Source: an uncultured Leptolyngbyaceae cyanobacterium
Lineage (GTDB): Bacteria; Cyanobacteriota; Cyanobacteriia; Leptolyngbyales; Leptolyngbyaceae
Assembly: GCA_938023035.1 (NCBI GenBank)
Contig: CALIDI010000034.1
Coordinates: 1 to 64,000, forward strand
DNA: 64,000 nucleotides
Direction of reading: 5' to 3'
The translations under genes were made by a program, and so were the position numbers. Below, in pieces: positions 45,286-54,885 of the stretch (position 1 is its first letter; the number at the start of each line of letters is the position of its first letter). The notes beneath the pieces are model-generated. The model saw nothing but the letters and a program-made list of their open reading frames with translations. It did not search any database and was not told the origin of the DNA.

Positions 45286-47121
45286 TTAGCCGAATCGGAT
45301 AAATACGCCACCCCGCTGGATTCCAGCTTCTCTACCGTAGCTAGTGAAGGTCAGCGATCGCAAATGGCGCGTCAACGATTCATTAGCGAACTGCAAAATT
45401 TTGAGAAAAGGAATCTGCCGTTCCAGAATTGGGTCAGCCGTTGGCCAATCTAGATAGAAATACCCATCGTTGGGTTGCCGCAGCGGTGCAATCGCCTGGG
45501 CAAAGGCTTGACTAGTGGAGAGGGGGGCTTTCATTGCCTTTAAGGCAGCTTCCATGGCCGCCAGGGATGTGGCAAATACCTCGTAATTTCCCACCGTTGC
45601 ATGCACCCCCAGAATCGCCGCTTCAACCCCTGCAACCGATTGATTCGTTGATGTCGTGCTTAACTGTGTCCAGGCAGAGACGGTTTGATTTTCTAGTTGG
45701 ACTGGCCCCACGCTTAACCCTTGTTTGCGTGCTAACTCATCCAAATGGGCGATCGCAGTGGTTGCTTCATCTCCTTGGCGCTGGGCCACAAACACCCAGT
45801 CGGCTTGCAATGGTGTGGAGCGAGTGGCACTTGACAAGGTTGTTACCCTATCCTTTGCTTTCCCCCGTTTCTGCTGTGTAGGAGATGCAGCCGTCGAGGG
45901 AGTGGGGGGTAGTAGGGCGATCGCATATTCCCCCGTCACCCAGTGAAAAATATCCTGAGGCAAGTCAAGCTGCCAGCGCTGCTCTAGGTTCTCTAGTAGC
46001 TGACTCACCCAGCCAGTGCGCGCTGCTGACACAGTTGCACCCGGTTGGGCGACCCCTTGCCAGAGTTGATTGAGGTCAATGCCTGCGGCCACGATGGGGC
46101 TATGAGGGGGAATGTACTGCAAAGCATCGACGGGTTGGAGCAAGCGAGGTTGGGCACTGCCTTGGCTGCGACCCAAAAGCGCAGTTTCAGCTAATAGCCC
46201 CTGCCGATCTAACCCCAGCGCTACAGCCAGGGTTTCAGGGACGGTACCAGCGGGGATTTTTTCTGTCGTCGGGGGCGTTAGCCCTGGTGGGGTTGTTTCT
46301 TCACTCCACCATTGGGCGACACCGGCGAGATTAATCAGGCTCAGGCCAATTCGCGGTTGGGTTAAGGCAGCGATCGCCTGCTGGTAGAAGGGAGCCGTTT
46401 GCAAGCTCAAGTCAGGGGCTTGCACATTATTAATCGCTGCACGCAGAACTTTTGGATCACTGGCAAATAAGACAAACTGCTCACCAACCATGGCCGTTGC
46501 CAGGGTCGGAGACAGCAACAAGGATGTCGTTCCCTGGAAATCTGCCGGTATCGCCTCCTGGACGGCTGGATTAATGGCCGTTTTACCGTAGATCAGCCGC
46601 ACCCCCTTGTAAGGTTCAAAGACGAGATCGACGCCAGCGATCGCCCGCTTTTGCCAATAGAGCTGCAAAAACTCGCGGGCAAGTTCAGGTTGTTTGGCCG
46701 ATAGCACCAATAAGTAGCCAGGCTGCCGCCCATTCGTGGCGTCACGATCCACATCTAACGTGGTAATCGCTAGCGTGATCTCCTCTCCCAACCAGGGCTG
46801 CAAATCGCGCTCGTACTCCAAGCCAGTATTTACCAAGAGCGCTTGCTGGAGACGTTTCACCTCAGCCTTTGCCTGTTGTCGCTGACCCGCCTTGGCCACG
46901 ACCGTGCGCAAGGCGGCGAGTCGATCTGGGTTAACCAACAGAGAAGCCATAAGGGGAGCTTGGCGGGAGACAAAGATTGCAGCTTGGGGAGTATTGGAGT
47001 TGGCTCCTTGTAGCAAACTTAGGGGGTTTTGCGAAAACAACCAGAAAAAACCGCCCAAGCCAATGGCCAGTAAGACAACAACTAGCGCCGTCAGAGTGGA
47101 AACAAACGCACGTAGCTTCAT
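45286..47121 (-). CDS. DUF3352 membrane-anchored protein
   Basis: 611 residues. One N-terminal membrane helix (about 6-31, [24 protein letters not shown]) then a large extracytoplasmic domain. [46 protein letters not shown] and [16 protein letters not shown] fit the cyanobacterial DUF3352 pattern. A Ser/Thr/Pro/Lys-rich insert sits near 410-440. The function is unknown; it is probably periplasmic. queG starts 4 nt past its stop, so it heads a queG-capA operon. Confidence 0.82.
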   Translation of the reverse strand: MKLRAFVSTLTALVVVLLAIGLGGFFWLFSQNPLSLLQGANSNTPQAAIFVSRQAPLMASLLVNPDRLAALRTVVAKAGQRQQAKAEVKRLQQALLVNTGLEYERDLQPWLGEEITLAITTLDVDRDATNGRQPGYLLVLSAKQPELAREFLQLYWQKRAIAGVDLVFEPYKGVRLIYGKTAINPAVQEAIPADFQGTTSLLLSPTLATAMVGEQFVLFASDPKVLRAAINNVQAPDLSLQTAPFYQQAIAALTQPRIGLSLINLAGVAQWWSEETTPPGLTPPTTEKIPAGTVPETLAVALGLDRQGLLAETALLGRSQGSAQPRLLQPVDALQYIPPHSPIVAAGIDLNQLWQGVAQPGATVSAARTGWVSQLLENLEQRWQLDLPQDIFHWVTGEYAIALLPPTPSTAASPTQQKRGKAKDRVTTLSSATRSTPLQADWVFVAQRQGDEATTAIAHLDELARKQGLSVGPVQLENQTVSAWTQLSTTSTNQSVAGVEAAILGVHATVGNYEVFATSLAAMEAALKAMKAPLSTSQAFAQAIAPLRQPNDGYFYLDWPTADPILERQIPFLKILQFANESLTRHLRSLTFTSYGREAGIQRGGVFIRFG

Positions 47122-47536
47122 GAAACCGTCTTAATCGCTCCAGGGCGATCAGGCAAACATTCCAGGATTCATTATTCCAGCACAACCGACCCTGCGCACG
47201 GATTCATCCCATTTTGAATGGAGGATTGCCAACGGGGGTTGTTAGCAGTCTTTCCCTGAGCAGCCCTCAAGCCGGCCTCTGGCAGAGATTCTGCTGTAAT
47301 CAGATCGCAAAGGATAAAGGTAAAGCCTTGCTCCTTGCTAAAACCGGAAAACGTAATATTCCTTTACAGAAACAATCGATAATCTTGGGGAGATAGACAA
47401 AAGCAAACATCAGTTACACTGGCGGAGGAACTCTGAACCAACTCGATCAGTCCTGATAAAAGGATACTGTGCCCACTAAGTAGCGTCGATCTGTCAACCG
47501 TAAAACCGTAAAATTGCTAAATTGCGAGCAGGGTAT
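47122..47536. other. intergenic stretch, divergent promoters
   Basis: No supported gene and no strong repeat seen. It separates the minus-strand DUF3352 gene from the plus-strand beta-helix gene, so both promoters lie here. Confidence 0.4.
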
Positions 47537-49216
47537 ATGAGTTTTTCCATCAATGCATCCGCCGCCCTGAGATTGGGGGCGACCCTCATCCTTCTATCAA
47601 CTGGGGTTGGTTATGCCTCTCCGCGTCGCGCCCTGGCAAATGTGCTCGTTTCCACCCCTCCCTCTCCTCAGGTGACGGCCCAAATTCCTGCTGGGGCAAC
47701 GGTTTTCTACGTTAATCCGTTAGCTGGGGTCGATGAATCCGGTGCGGGAAAAAGTGAGCGCACCCCCTATCGCACGATTACCTACGCTTTGCGGCAGGTC
47801 AGGCCCGGTAATGTCACAGTGATTCAGTTGCAACCGGGCAGCTACACCCGCGATACTGGAGAAGTCTTTCCCCTGATGTTGCCAGCAAGCACAATTTTGC
47901 GGGGGAGCGAAGCCGATAAGGGCGCGAGCACTAGTGTGATTGGGGGCGGCAATTTTATTAGCCCGACCTTTGCTCGCCAGAGCGCCACGATTGTGGCGGG
48001 CAAAAGCACAGAAGTCCGGGGCATAACGGTCACGAACCCAACGACGCGTGGTACTGGTGTGTGGATAGAAACCAGTAATCCGACGATTCAAAACTGTACA
48101 TTTGTGCGCAACAATCGCGAAGGGGTGTTTATCTCTGGCGATGCCCAGCCGCTCGTGTTTGATAACGTGTTCTTGGAGAATGGCGGTAATGGTATCTCCA
48201 TTGCAAACCGGGCAAAGGGTCAAATTCGGGGCAATATTTTTGAAAACACGGGTTTTGGTTTGGCCATCGGTGGGGCTTCAGAGCCTCTTGTACAAGGTAA
48301 TCGGGTGGTTCGCAATGTAGACGGTTTCTACATTAATGATGGTGCGCGCCCGATTTTGCGTAACAACGTGATTGAGGGCAACCAGCGGGATGGGATTGTG
48401 GTAACCATTGCTGCCAAGCCTAACCTGGGCGATCGCGAAGCCTCTGGTAGCAATATCCTGCGAAACAACGGTCGCTATGACTTGAACAATGCCACTAAAG
48501 ATCCCCTCTATTCGGTGGGGAATACCCTGGACGAAAAACGGATTGCCGGAGTGGTTGAGTTTATCGCCCCACCGATTGCTACGGAACCGGGAGCTTTTCA
48601 GGATGTGGCAGGGCATTGGGCACAACCCTACATTGAGGCCATGGCCAAGACTGAGATTATTAGCGGTTTTCCGGGAGGGGTGTTTAAGCCCGATGACCCG
48701 GTTACACGGGTGCAGTTTGCTGCCATTATCAACAAAGCGTTTAACCCAGCACCCCAGCAGCCCCGTCGCAATTTTGCCGATATCAACACGAGTTTCTGGG
48801 GCTATGAGGCCATTCAGATCGCGGTACAAGGAGGCTTTATGCAGGGCTACCCCGAAGGGGTATTTCGTCCGGCTGAGGCGATTCCCAGAACCCAGGTACT
48901 GGTGGCTCTGGCGGCAGGGTTGGGCTATGCTGACGGCGATCCTAATGCGCTGGGGCGGTATCAAGATTCTTCCCAAATTCCTACCTGGGCGATGGGGCGT
49001 GTGGCTGCCGCCACTGAACGCCGGGTTGTTGTCAACTATCCCAACCCTGGGATGCTGAATCCCTTGCGCCCAGCTACTCGGGCAGAGGTTGCGGCGATGG
49101 TTTACCAGGCCATGGTCAATGCTGGCAAAGTACCTGCGATCGAGTCTCCCTATGTGGTAGCAGGGTCATCGGTGAAAAACGGCAATTCAACTCTGTTAGG
49201 ATTCATTCAACCTTAG
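47537..49216 (+). CDS. secreted beta-helix protein with C-terminal SLH domains
   Basis: 559 residues from ATG 47537 (MSFSINASAAL). A signal peptide (about 1-36) is followed by a DUF1565/pectate-lyase-like right-handed beta helix (about 55-325): YVNPLAGVDESGAGKSERTP and repeated PTIQNCTFVRNNREGVFISG and PILRNNVIEGNQRDGIVV coils. Then three SLH domains (about 345-530) with FQDVAGHWAQPYIEAMAKTEIISGFPGGVFKPDDPVTRVQFA, NFADINTSFWGYEAIQIAVQGGFMQGYPEGVF and YQDSSQIPTWAMGRVAAA. SLH domains bind cell-wall polymers, so the helix is displayed at the envelope and may bind or cut polysaccharides. No catalytic residues can be assigned. Confidence 0.88.
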   Translation: MSFSINASAALRLGATLILLSTGVGYASPRRALANVLVSTPPSPQVTAQIPAGATVFYVNPLAGVDESGAGKSERTPYRTITYALRQVRPGNVTVIQLQPGSYTRDTGEVFPLMLPASTILRGSEADKGASTSVIGGGNFISPTFARQSATIVAGKSTEVRGITVTNPTTRGTGVWIETSNPTIQNCTFVRNNREGVFISGDAQPLVFDNVFLENGGNGISIANRAKGQIRGNIFENTGFGLAIGGASEPLVQGNRVVRNVDGFYINDGARPILRNNVIEGNQRDGIVVTIAAKPNLGDREASGSNILRNNGRYDLNNATKDPLYSVGNTLDEKRIAGVVEFIAPPIATEPGAFQDVAGHWAQPYIEAMAKTEIISGFPGGVFKPDDPVTRVQFAAIINKAFNPAPQQPRRNFADINTSFWGYEAIQIAVQGGFMQGYPEGVFRPAEAIPRTQVLVALAAGLGYADGDPNALGRYQDSSQIPTWAMGRVAAATERRVVVNYPNPGMLNPLRPATRAEVAAMVYQAMVNAGKVPAIESPYVVAGSSVKNGNSTLLGFIQP

Positions 49217-49740
49217 GGTTTCTCAAGCATGGTTTCCGCAGAGCGCCATGAAACGCATGAGTCGCTAGTAGACTAGGACATCCGTCGATCTGCCCTCACC
49301 CCTGCCCCTCTCCAAAGCAGGCAGGAGAAGGGCTTCGATCTGGTTACCTTTTTCCCTCGATGGGGGCAGGAGCTAGGGGATGCGGGTGGCTAAGACGAGT
49401 CCAAAAATTTCCGCCTTGCTGGACTCGTCCTATATCAACTGTAAGCAGAAATAGAGTGAGGCTAAGCCTTCAGGCAGGAGGGCTACCCAAAAAAACATAG
49501 AGTCTACCCCAGTTTCGTAACTTGCAAAAGTGGGAGGTACCCAAATCATCTGCGCTTTCATTGCGCCTAGCTATTTAGCGTTGCCATTGGAGAAAGTCTA
49601 ATCGGCGGATAGACGATTGCTCATCGAGTCCCTCAGTTGAGATTGCAGCCGAAACACAGGAACTGGTTCAACGGCGTTCCTTTGTCGGGGAAGCTCTTGC
49701 CAGAATGCCTGCCCCTGTGGTTGATTGCAATCTCTGCTAG
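49217..49740. other. intergenic stretch with degraded repeats
   Basis: No gene. Around 49290-49350 is a GCCCTCACCCCTGCCCCTCTCC block related to the core of the MITE-like element. Near 49375-49400 is GGGGATGCGGGTGGCTAAG, resembling GGGGGATGCGGATGGCTTCAG near 13700. Confidence 0.45.
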
Positions 49741-51321
49741 TTAAAAGGCAAAGGTGGCCCGTACAACACCGATAAACAAGTCATTGTTGGCTCTGTTGTG
49801 ATCCGGTGCGGTTAACCAGATCACCCCTGGTGTAATTGAGATGAAGTCATTCACTGGAAACTGGTAAAATGCCTCAATGTGGAGGGATGTGTCGCGATCG
49901 CGCAGCCCTAAAAGCTGAAAATCACCACTGGCCCCTGTTACCTTTGGCTCCATACCCACCAGCACACCGGCAATACTCCCCTTTTTACCCAGATCGGGCA
50001 GGGCCAGGCCCACCATCCAGTTCCAAATATTGGCTCGACCAGAACCATTATTGGCACCAACCCGGGTATAGCCAACCGAGCCATTCAGCACCAGGCTTTC
50101 GCTGAGCTTAAAGGAAGCCCCTAGGCCAAACGCATCGCTAGAGGTAGATAGGCCCGTGAATTCTCGCACGTTGGCGCGGCGACTCCCCACATCTCCTTCG
50201 ACGGAGAAATCATTGTTATAGGCCCGAATGTAGGTAGCGCCAACGGCAAAGCGATCGCCCTCATAGGTGAGTTGAGCGATCGCCCCATAGGGGCCATTCA
50301 GCAACCCTGTACCTGGGGTTGGCGTATTGGCTTCACTAGCCAGGTAACCCAAGCTCAAAGACAACTGTTCAGTAAAATTGTGCTGAATTCCAACCCCAGC
50401 TCCACCCAGCAGATAGTAGATAGAATTGCGGCTAGCAAAATGGGTTAACGCCCCGGTGCCTCCATCTCCATCTAACAAGGGATTGACCGTAGAAGCAAAA
50501 TCATCTGAAGCTACGGCATTGGCCGCTAAAACTACGGTTGTTTTTTCACCCAGTTTGAACTGGTAAAACAACGCATCCACTTCCACATTACTGGTACCAT
50601 CCCCAGCGGCAAACCGCAAAGAACCTTCTGGAGTTAGAGTTGCCGTATCCTTAAAGGCTTCTAAGTTATTTGACTGTAACCGTACCAGGAGTAAATCTTC
50701 TCCGTTAAAGCTGGCATTGATATTGAGTCGAGACCGATAGCCCAGAACAAAGTTACGCGGTGCCCGGTTGCCATCGGCATCATCTCCAGAGATCACCCCG
50801 GCCACGCCAAAGACAGCTTCTCCCTCGAGCTTGGCCGTGGTTGAAAATTGCTGCTTTTCCAGGGTCGTAGTACGGGCCTCTAGGGCATCTACCCGACCCC
50901 GCAGGGTGGCCAACTCAGCGGCAAACTCCTCTTGCAACTTGCGAATTGTTTCGAGATCCTCCTTCTTGACCAGGTCGGCAGTGCTGGCGGCAATCAACTC
51001 ATTCACCCGATCCAGGCAAGCATTTAAACCAGCGGCAAACTCGTAGCGAGTCATCGCTTGATTACCCCGATAGGTGCGATCTGGGTAACCCGCAATGCAA
51101 CCGTAGCGCTCCACCAAAGATTGCAATGCCTGAAAGGCCCAGTCAGTTGGGCGCACGTCGGTCAGTTGAGAAACGGAGGTGACTTGCTCCAGTTCCTGGG
51201 CAACCCAGTCTTGGGTCAGCGCTTCAGGGGTGGCTTCCCCCGCCCAGGCATGGCCTGAAATAATGCCCGCCAAAGCTGGACTGACGATCAGGGCCGACAA
51301 AATCAAACGATACTGATTCAT
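49741..51321 (-). CDS. SLH-domain OprB-type porin
   Basis: 526 residues from ATG 51321 (MNQYRLILSALIVSPALAG), with GAGG 4 nt upstream; the frame runs 54 codons further, but that part is non-coding repeat. Signal peptide about 1-27. One SLH domain (53-110; VRPTDWAFQALQSLVERYGCIAGYPDRTYRGNQAMTRYEFAAGLNACLDRV), a coiled coil (115-155), then a beta-barrel of the carbohydrate/iron-uptake porin family (160-526) ending in VVRATFAF with a terminal aromatic. The outer-membrane barrel is tied to peptidoglycan by the SLH domain. Members have been linked to iron and other solute uptake; Fur-box-like sites upstream agree with iron control. Confidence 0.9.
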   Translation of the reverse strand: MNQYRLILSALIVSPALAGIISGHAWAGEATPEALTQDWVAQELEQVTSVSQLTDVRPTDWAFQALQSLVERYGCIAGYPDRTYRGNQAMTRYEFAAGLNACLDRVNELIAASTADLVKKEDLETIRKLQEEFAAELATLRGRVDALEARTTTLEKQQFSTTAKLEGEAVFGVAGVISGDDADGNRAPRNFVLGYRSRLNINASFNGEDLLLVRLQSNNLEAFKDTATLTPEGSLRFAAGDGTSNVEVDALFYQFKLGEKTTVVLAANAVASDDFASTVNPLLDGDGGTGALTHFASRNSIYYLLGGAGVGIQHNFTEQLSLSLGYLASEANTPTPGTGLLNGPYGAIAQLTYEGDRFAVGATYIRAYNNDFSVEGDVGSRRANVREFTGLSTSSDAFGLGASFKLSESLVLNGSVGYTRVGANNGSGRANIWNWMVGLALPDLGKKGSIAGVLVGMEPKVTGASGDFQLLGLRDRDTSLHIEAFYQFPVNDFISITPGVIWLTAPDHNRANNDLFIGVVRATFAF

Positions 51322-51334
51322 AAATTCCTCAAGA

Positions 51335-51731
51335 CTCCTCACACACAACCATTCAGAAAAGCAAAAGCTCGGAGATTCTACAATCCGCCCACCGGGGACT
51401 TTTCTGCTGTCCAAGGGGCGGTCTGCATCGACCTGCCTGGATAGCATTTGAGAAGTATAGTCATTAAAGCTTCTCAAACACAACCATTCAGAAAAGCAAA
51501 AGCCAGGGGGTTTTATAATCCACCTACTGGGGATCTGCTGTCCAAGGGGTGGCCTGCATCGACTTGTCTGGATAGTATTTGAGAAGTATCGTCATTAAAG
51601 CTTCTCAAACACAACCATTCAGAAAAGCAAAAGCCAGGGGGTTTTATAATCCGCCCACCGGGGACTTTATCGCCTTCCAGGGGACTTGTATCGACCTATC
51701 TAGATTGCATTTGAGAATTATAATCATTTTT
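51335..51731. repeat. three-copy ~131-bp tandem repeat upstream of porin
   Basis: Copies start at about 51335, 51470 and 51601, each with CACAACCATTCAGAAAAGC near its start and GCATCGAC(C/T)TG, GGATAG(C/T)ATTTGAGAAG near its end. They are roughly 85-90% alike. The first two junctions have 9-bp inverted repeats TTTGAGAAG...CTTCTCAAA (51447-51478 and 51578-51609). The array starts 14 nt before the porin start codon, so it is the promoter/leader region in triplicate. Confidence 0.9.
51713..51731 (-). promoter_or_regulatory. Fur-box-like site, distal repeat copy
   Basis: GAGAATTATAATCATTTTT matches the 19-bp Fur consensus GATAATGATAATCATTATC at 15 of 19 positions by eye. The equivalent sites in the other copies, 51450-51468 and 51581-51599, match at 13 and 12. 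Function is inferred from the match and the porin downstream. Confidence 0.5.
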
Positions 51732-52438
51732 ATAACAATAGGATAGACCCGCGAGTACTGATACCGATTGAGCGCCATCGCCACCTGATTGAGGACGAGG
51801 AGGAGTAGCACTCCAAGGGCGTGCCCCCATTCTTTTAACCCCCAATGAACTCAGCACCCTGGTGATAGCTATCAGCAAGGAATGTGGCAAATCCCCAATT
51901 GCAGGCTTGGTGTCGCCGGACTTTTACAAGCCAAAATACAAGCCAAAATCGCTCATCCTTCGACAGGTTCACCACCTGTCCAAAAAATCAAAACGGTATC
52001 AAGGGGGCGTCCTCGCGTACCTAGCAGAGCCGGCTATGAGGCATCACAGTTCGATGCGTCTTTTTCGCTACCCGTATCAGTCAAGCCCACACCACAAGCG
52101 ACTTCGTCACGCTATTTTCTCTTTTCGAGATTATAAAATTTTGGTCAATCTTTCCGAATTTTCCAGTGAATTTTCTGTAAAGACCGCCTTTGATAGCCTT
52201 TTGATTAAGTTCTCCTTCCCTGTTATTTAACCATTCTTAATCTTGGCCCCATAACCTCAATGTTGTCCGTAAATGCACGGTGCTAAATATTACTCCTCTC
52301 CATCAGATGGCGGGTCTGTGAAGTTTTTGCTGCCAGCCCTCTAGAAAGCGCCCGTTTTTCTGCGTGGTGACTCAGGGGGCGATTGTCACTTTCTGGTTTG
52401 TCTTTCCTTCCGAGTTACCCTCTCACCTAAGTGAAACT
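51732..52438. other. intergenic stretch between porin and 5'-nucleotidase
   Basis: No supported gene. It holds a direct doubling (AAAATACAAGCCAAAAT at about 51931-51950), a CCTTCGACAGGTTCACCACCTGTCC block near 51958 (same family as 3270 and 36950), and the promoter of the nucleotidase. Confidence 0.4.
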
Positions 52439-54499
52439 ATGTCCTATTCTGTTTTCTCATCCTCCGCAGTGGGTCGTGTGCAGCGTTATCTGCTAGCATC
52501 GACCTTGACCCTGGCTGGTACCCTGTTACCGGCAGTGGCTCAGGCCTTTACTCTCAATCTGCTGCACTTTAGTGATGGCGAGGCTTCGCTATTAACACGG
52601 ACCGTTGCCAATACCGTCCCTCCTACAACGCCGCCCACCCCTTTTGACTATAGCGGTGTGGCTTTGTTTGCCGATTTGATTGATCGGCAGCGGAATGTTA
52701 GCGATACCGATTTTGATTTGTTGGTAACTGCTGGAGACAACTTTCTGGCCGGCCCTCAGTTTGAAGCCAGTCTGCGCCTGCCTGCTGGGGAAAAGTTTTA
52801 TGATGCGATCGCCCTTGATTTGTTCAATATTGATGTCGGCGGCATCGGTAACCACGAATTTGACTTTGGCCCCGATGTACTGGCCCGGTTTCTTGACCCC
52901 ACCGGGTCGGGCACACCTTTCCGCAGCTTTGTCTCAGCCAACCTGGATATTCCTGATAGCAGCCCCCTCAAGGGTCTGATTCAGCCCAGCACCATCGTTA
53001 CCAAAACCGTCAACGGTGTCGAAGAGCGGGTCGGTGTGATTGGTGCCACCACTCCCTTACTGCGGTCAATTTCTAGCCCTGGTAATGTGCAAGCTGTCGG
53101 TGATACCGCCGCGAACCCTGGCTTCCAAATCTTGATTGATCGGATCCAAGCCGAAGCCGATGCCCTGCAAGCTCAAGGCGTAGATAAGATCGTCCTAGTT
53201 TCCCATCTGCAAGATATTAGCGAAGAAAAGATCCTGGCCGGTCGGGTACGCGGTGTGGATATTATTGTTGCGGCAGGGAGTGACACGCGTCTGGCTAACC
53301 CCGATGATCCCTTATTACCCTTGGCGGGTGAAGTCGCTGTGCCCTCCTATCCGCTGATTTATGACTCGGCTACGGGCGCACAGGTTAGTAGTCTCGCCGA
53401 AGTCACCGGAGAACCCGTTTTGCTGGTTTCTGCCGATGGAGAGTACAAATACTTAGGAAACCTACAAGTTGAGTTTACCAACGGCAAAATCTCCAGCATC
53501 CTTGATGCCAGTGGGCCAAAACGGAACACTAATCTCGATGGTTTAACGCCCCGAGCTGATCTGGTCAGTCAGGTGCAAGAACCTGTCGCTGCCTTTGTGG
53601 ATCAGTTGAAAGCAACTGTAATCGGCACTACTGAAGTGCCCCTCGACAGCATTCGCACCAATGTGCGGGCTAGAAGCACATTGGCTGGTAGCTTAATTGC
53701 AGACTCAATTCGGGATGCGGCACGGGATGGCGCGATCGCCCAAGGGCTAGATGCCAGCAATATCCTGGTGGGAATTCAAAACGGCGGCGGTATTCGCAAT
53801 GATCGCCGGTTTGTACCCGGTGATAACATCACCGCCTTTGACACCTTTGATATCCTGCCCTTTTCTAACTTTGTCACCATCGTTAAAGACGTCACCGGGG
53901 CCGAACTGCTGAGCATTCTGGAGCGGGCCGTATCTAGCCAAACCGCTGCCAATGTTGGTGGTGGCGGTCAGTTCCTGCAGCTGTCTGGCTTAGAAGTTGT
54001 CTACGATGTGACCCAACTTCCTCAGGTGGTGACCGCAGCAGGTGAAATTACCCGCCTAGGCGCTCGCATTCAGAGCATCTTCCTGGCTCCAGATAACAAT
54101 CGCGTCGGCCAATTCATCTATGACGTTAGCCGTGGTGGTTTCCAACTGCCTTCCGACCAAGTGCTCTTTGATTTGGCTACCATCGACTTTACCGCTCGGG
54201 GTGGCGATAACTTTGCCGTCTTCACCAATATGCCTGATGATCGCAAAATCATTCTGGGAGGGGTCACCTACCAAAAGGCGCTAGAAAACTACATCATTGA
54301 AGACCTGCTTGGTGTCGTGACGGCGGCAGCCATTCCCAATGGTGAAGGCATCCGAGTGCGGGATATTAGCGCTATGGTGGCTGGGCCAGTGGATGAAGTG
54401 ATTATTGTGCAACCGATTCCTGAACCCACCACAATCGCCGGTGTATTGCTAGCAGGGGCTGGCTTCCTCCGGGCCAGACGCCGTACAAAGAAAGCGTAG
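52439..54499 (+). CDS. PEP-CTERM 5'-nucleotidase/UshA-like phosphoesterase
   Basis: 686 residues from ATG 52439 (MSYSVFSSSAVGR); the frame is open 25 codons further. Signal peptide about 1-36 (AVAQA then FTLN). N-terminal metallophosphatase domain: LNLLHFSD, LVTAGDNFLAG, GGIGNHEFDFGPD, VLVSHLQD. C-terminal 5'-nucleotidase domain: GSLIADSIRDA, VGIQNGGGIRN, FDTFDILPFSN, TARGGDNFAVF. A PEP-CTERM sorting signal closes the protein (IPEPTTIAGVLLAGAG, then RARRR), which is handled by exosortase and places it at the cell surface. It probably releases phosphate from nucleotides outside the cell. No exosortase gene is in the window. Confidence 0.92.
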   Translation: MSYSVFSSSAVGRVQRYLLASTLTLAGTLLPAVAQAFTLNLLHFSDGEASLLTRTVANTVPPTTPPTPFDYSGVALFADLIDRQRNVSDTDFDLLVTAGDNFLAGPQFEASLRLPAGEKFYDAIALDLFNIDVGGIGNHEFDFGPDVLARFLDPTGSGTPFRSFVSANLDIPDSSPLKGLIQPSTIVTKTVNGVEERVGVIGATTPLLRSISSPGNVQAVGDTAANPGFQILIDRIQAEADALQAQGVDKIVLVSHLQDISEEKILAGRVRGVDIIVAAGSDTRLANPDDPLLPLAGEVAVPSYPLIYDSATGAQVSSLAEVTGEPVLLVSADGEYKYLGNLQVEFTNGKISSILDASGPKRNTNLDGLTPRADLVSQVQEPVAAFVDQLKATVIGTTEVPLDSIRTNVRARSTLAGSLIADSIRDAARDGAIAQGLDASNILVGIQNGGGIRNDRRFVPGDNITAFDTFDILPFSNFVTIVKDVTGAELLSILERAVSSQTAANVGGGGQFLQLSGLEVVYDVTQLPQVVTAAGEITRLGARIQSIFLAPDNNRVGQFIYDVSRGGFQLPSDQVLFDLATIDFTARGGDNFAVFTNMPDDRKIILGGVTYQKALENYIIEDLLGVVTAAAIPNGEGIRVRDISAMVAGPVDEVIIVQPIPEPTTIAGVLLAGAGFLRARRRTKKA

Positions 54500-54885
54500 A
54501 AACGATCGTAATCGCCCTATTGCTGAGTCCAACAAGGATGAAGGGGGTGTGGGGGCAGCGCCGCCAGCCAGAGGTTTCCTCCTTGCATCCTGTCTTCAAT
54601 CAGGTGGTTCTGACGATTCTTTCAACTTAGTCGTCGTTTCTACTCACTGAGACAGCGCTGGGAAGTTTAGCTTCCTGGCGCTTTATCATTGTTGTCATGG
54701 CTCTCCCCACCTGCATGGCGAGGGCAATATCTTTTCCAAGAAAGAAGCCCCCAAGACTTGCATCATGAGGGCTGGAGTTCCTGAAAATCGTCACTTAACT
54801 AAATGTGACAAGGGAAACCGTGGATCGCAAGGGGGGTGAGACCCATCATGAGCTGCCTTGGCTTCGCCTGATTGAATTCCAACTC
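54500..54885. other. intergenic stretch between nucleotidase and gltA
   Basis: No supported gene. Positions 54515-54610 carry the dispersed repeat shared with 40640-40750; the hairpin at 54654-54682 follows. Confidence 0.45.
54654..54682. terminator. hairpin between converging genes
   Basis: AGCGCTGGGAAG (54654-54665) and CTTCCTGGCGCT (54671-54682) fold with a 5-nt loop and one internal TG/TG mismatch. It lies between two converging genes and could act for either. Confidence 0.4.

Noticed and set aside
51322-51483. Longer porin start at 51483
   Set aside because: The extra 54 codons fall in the tandem repeat and precede a clear signal peptide at 51321 with its own ribosome site.
51335-51731. 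Considered a CRISPR array for the three-copy repeat
   Set aside because: Units are ~131 bp, adjacent without unique spacers, and no cas genes are nearby.
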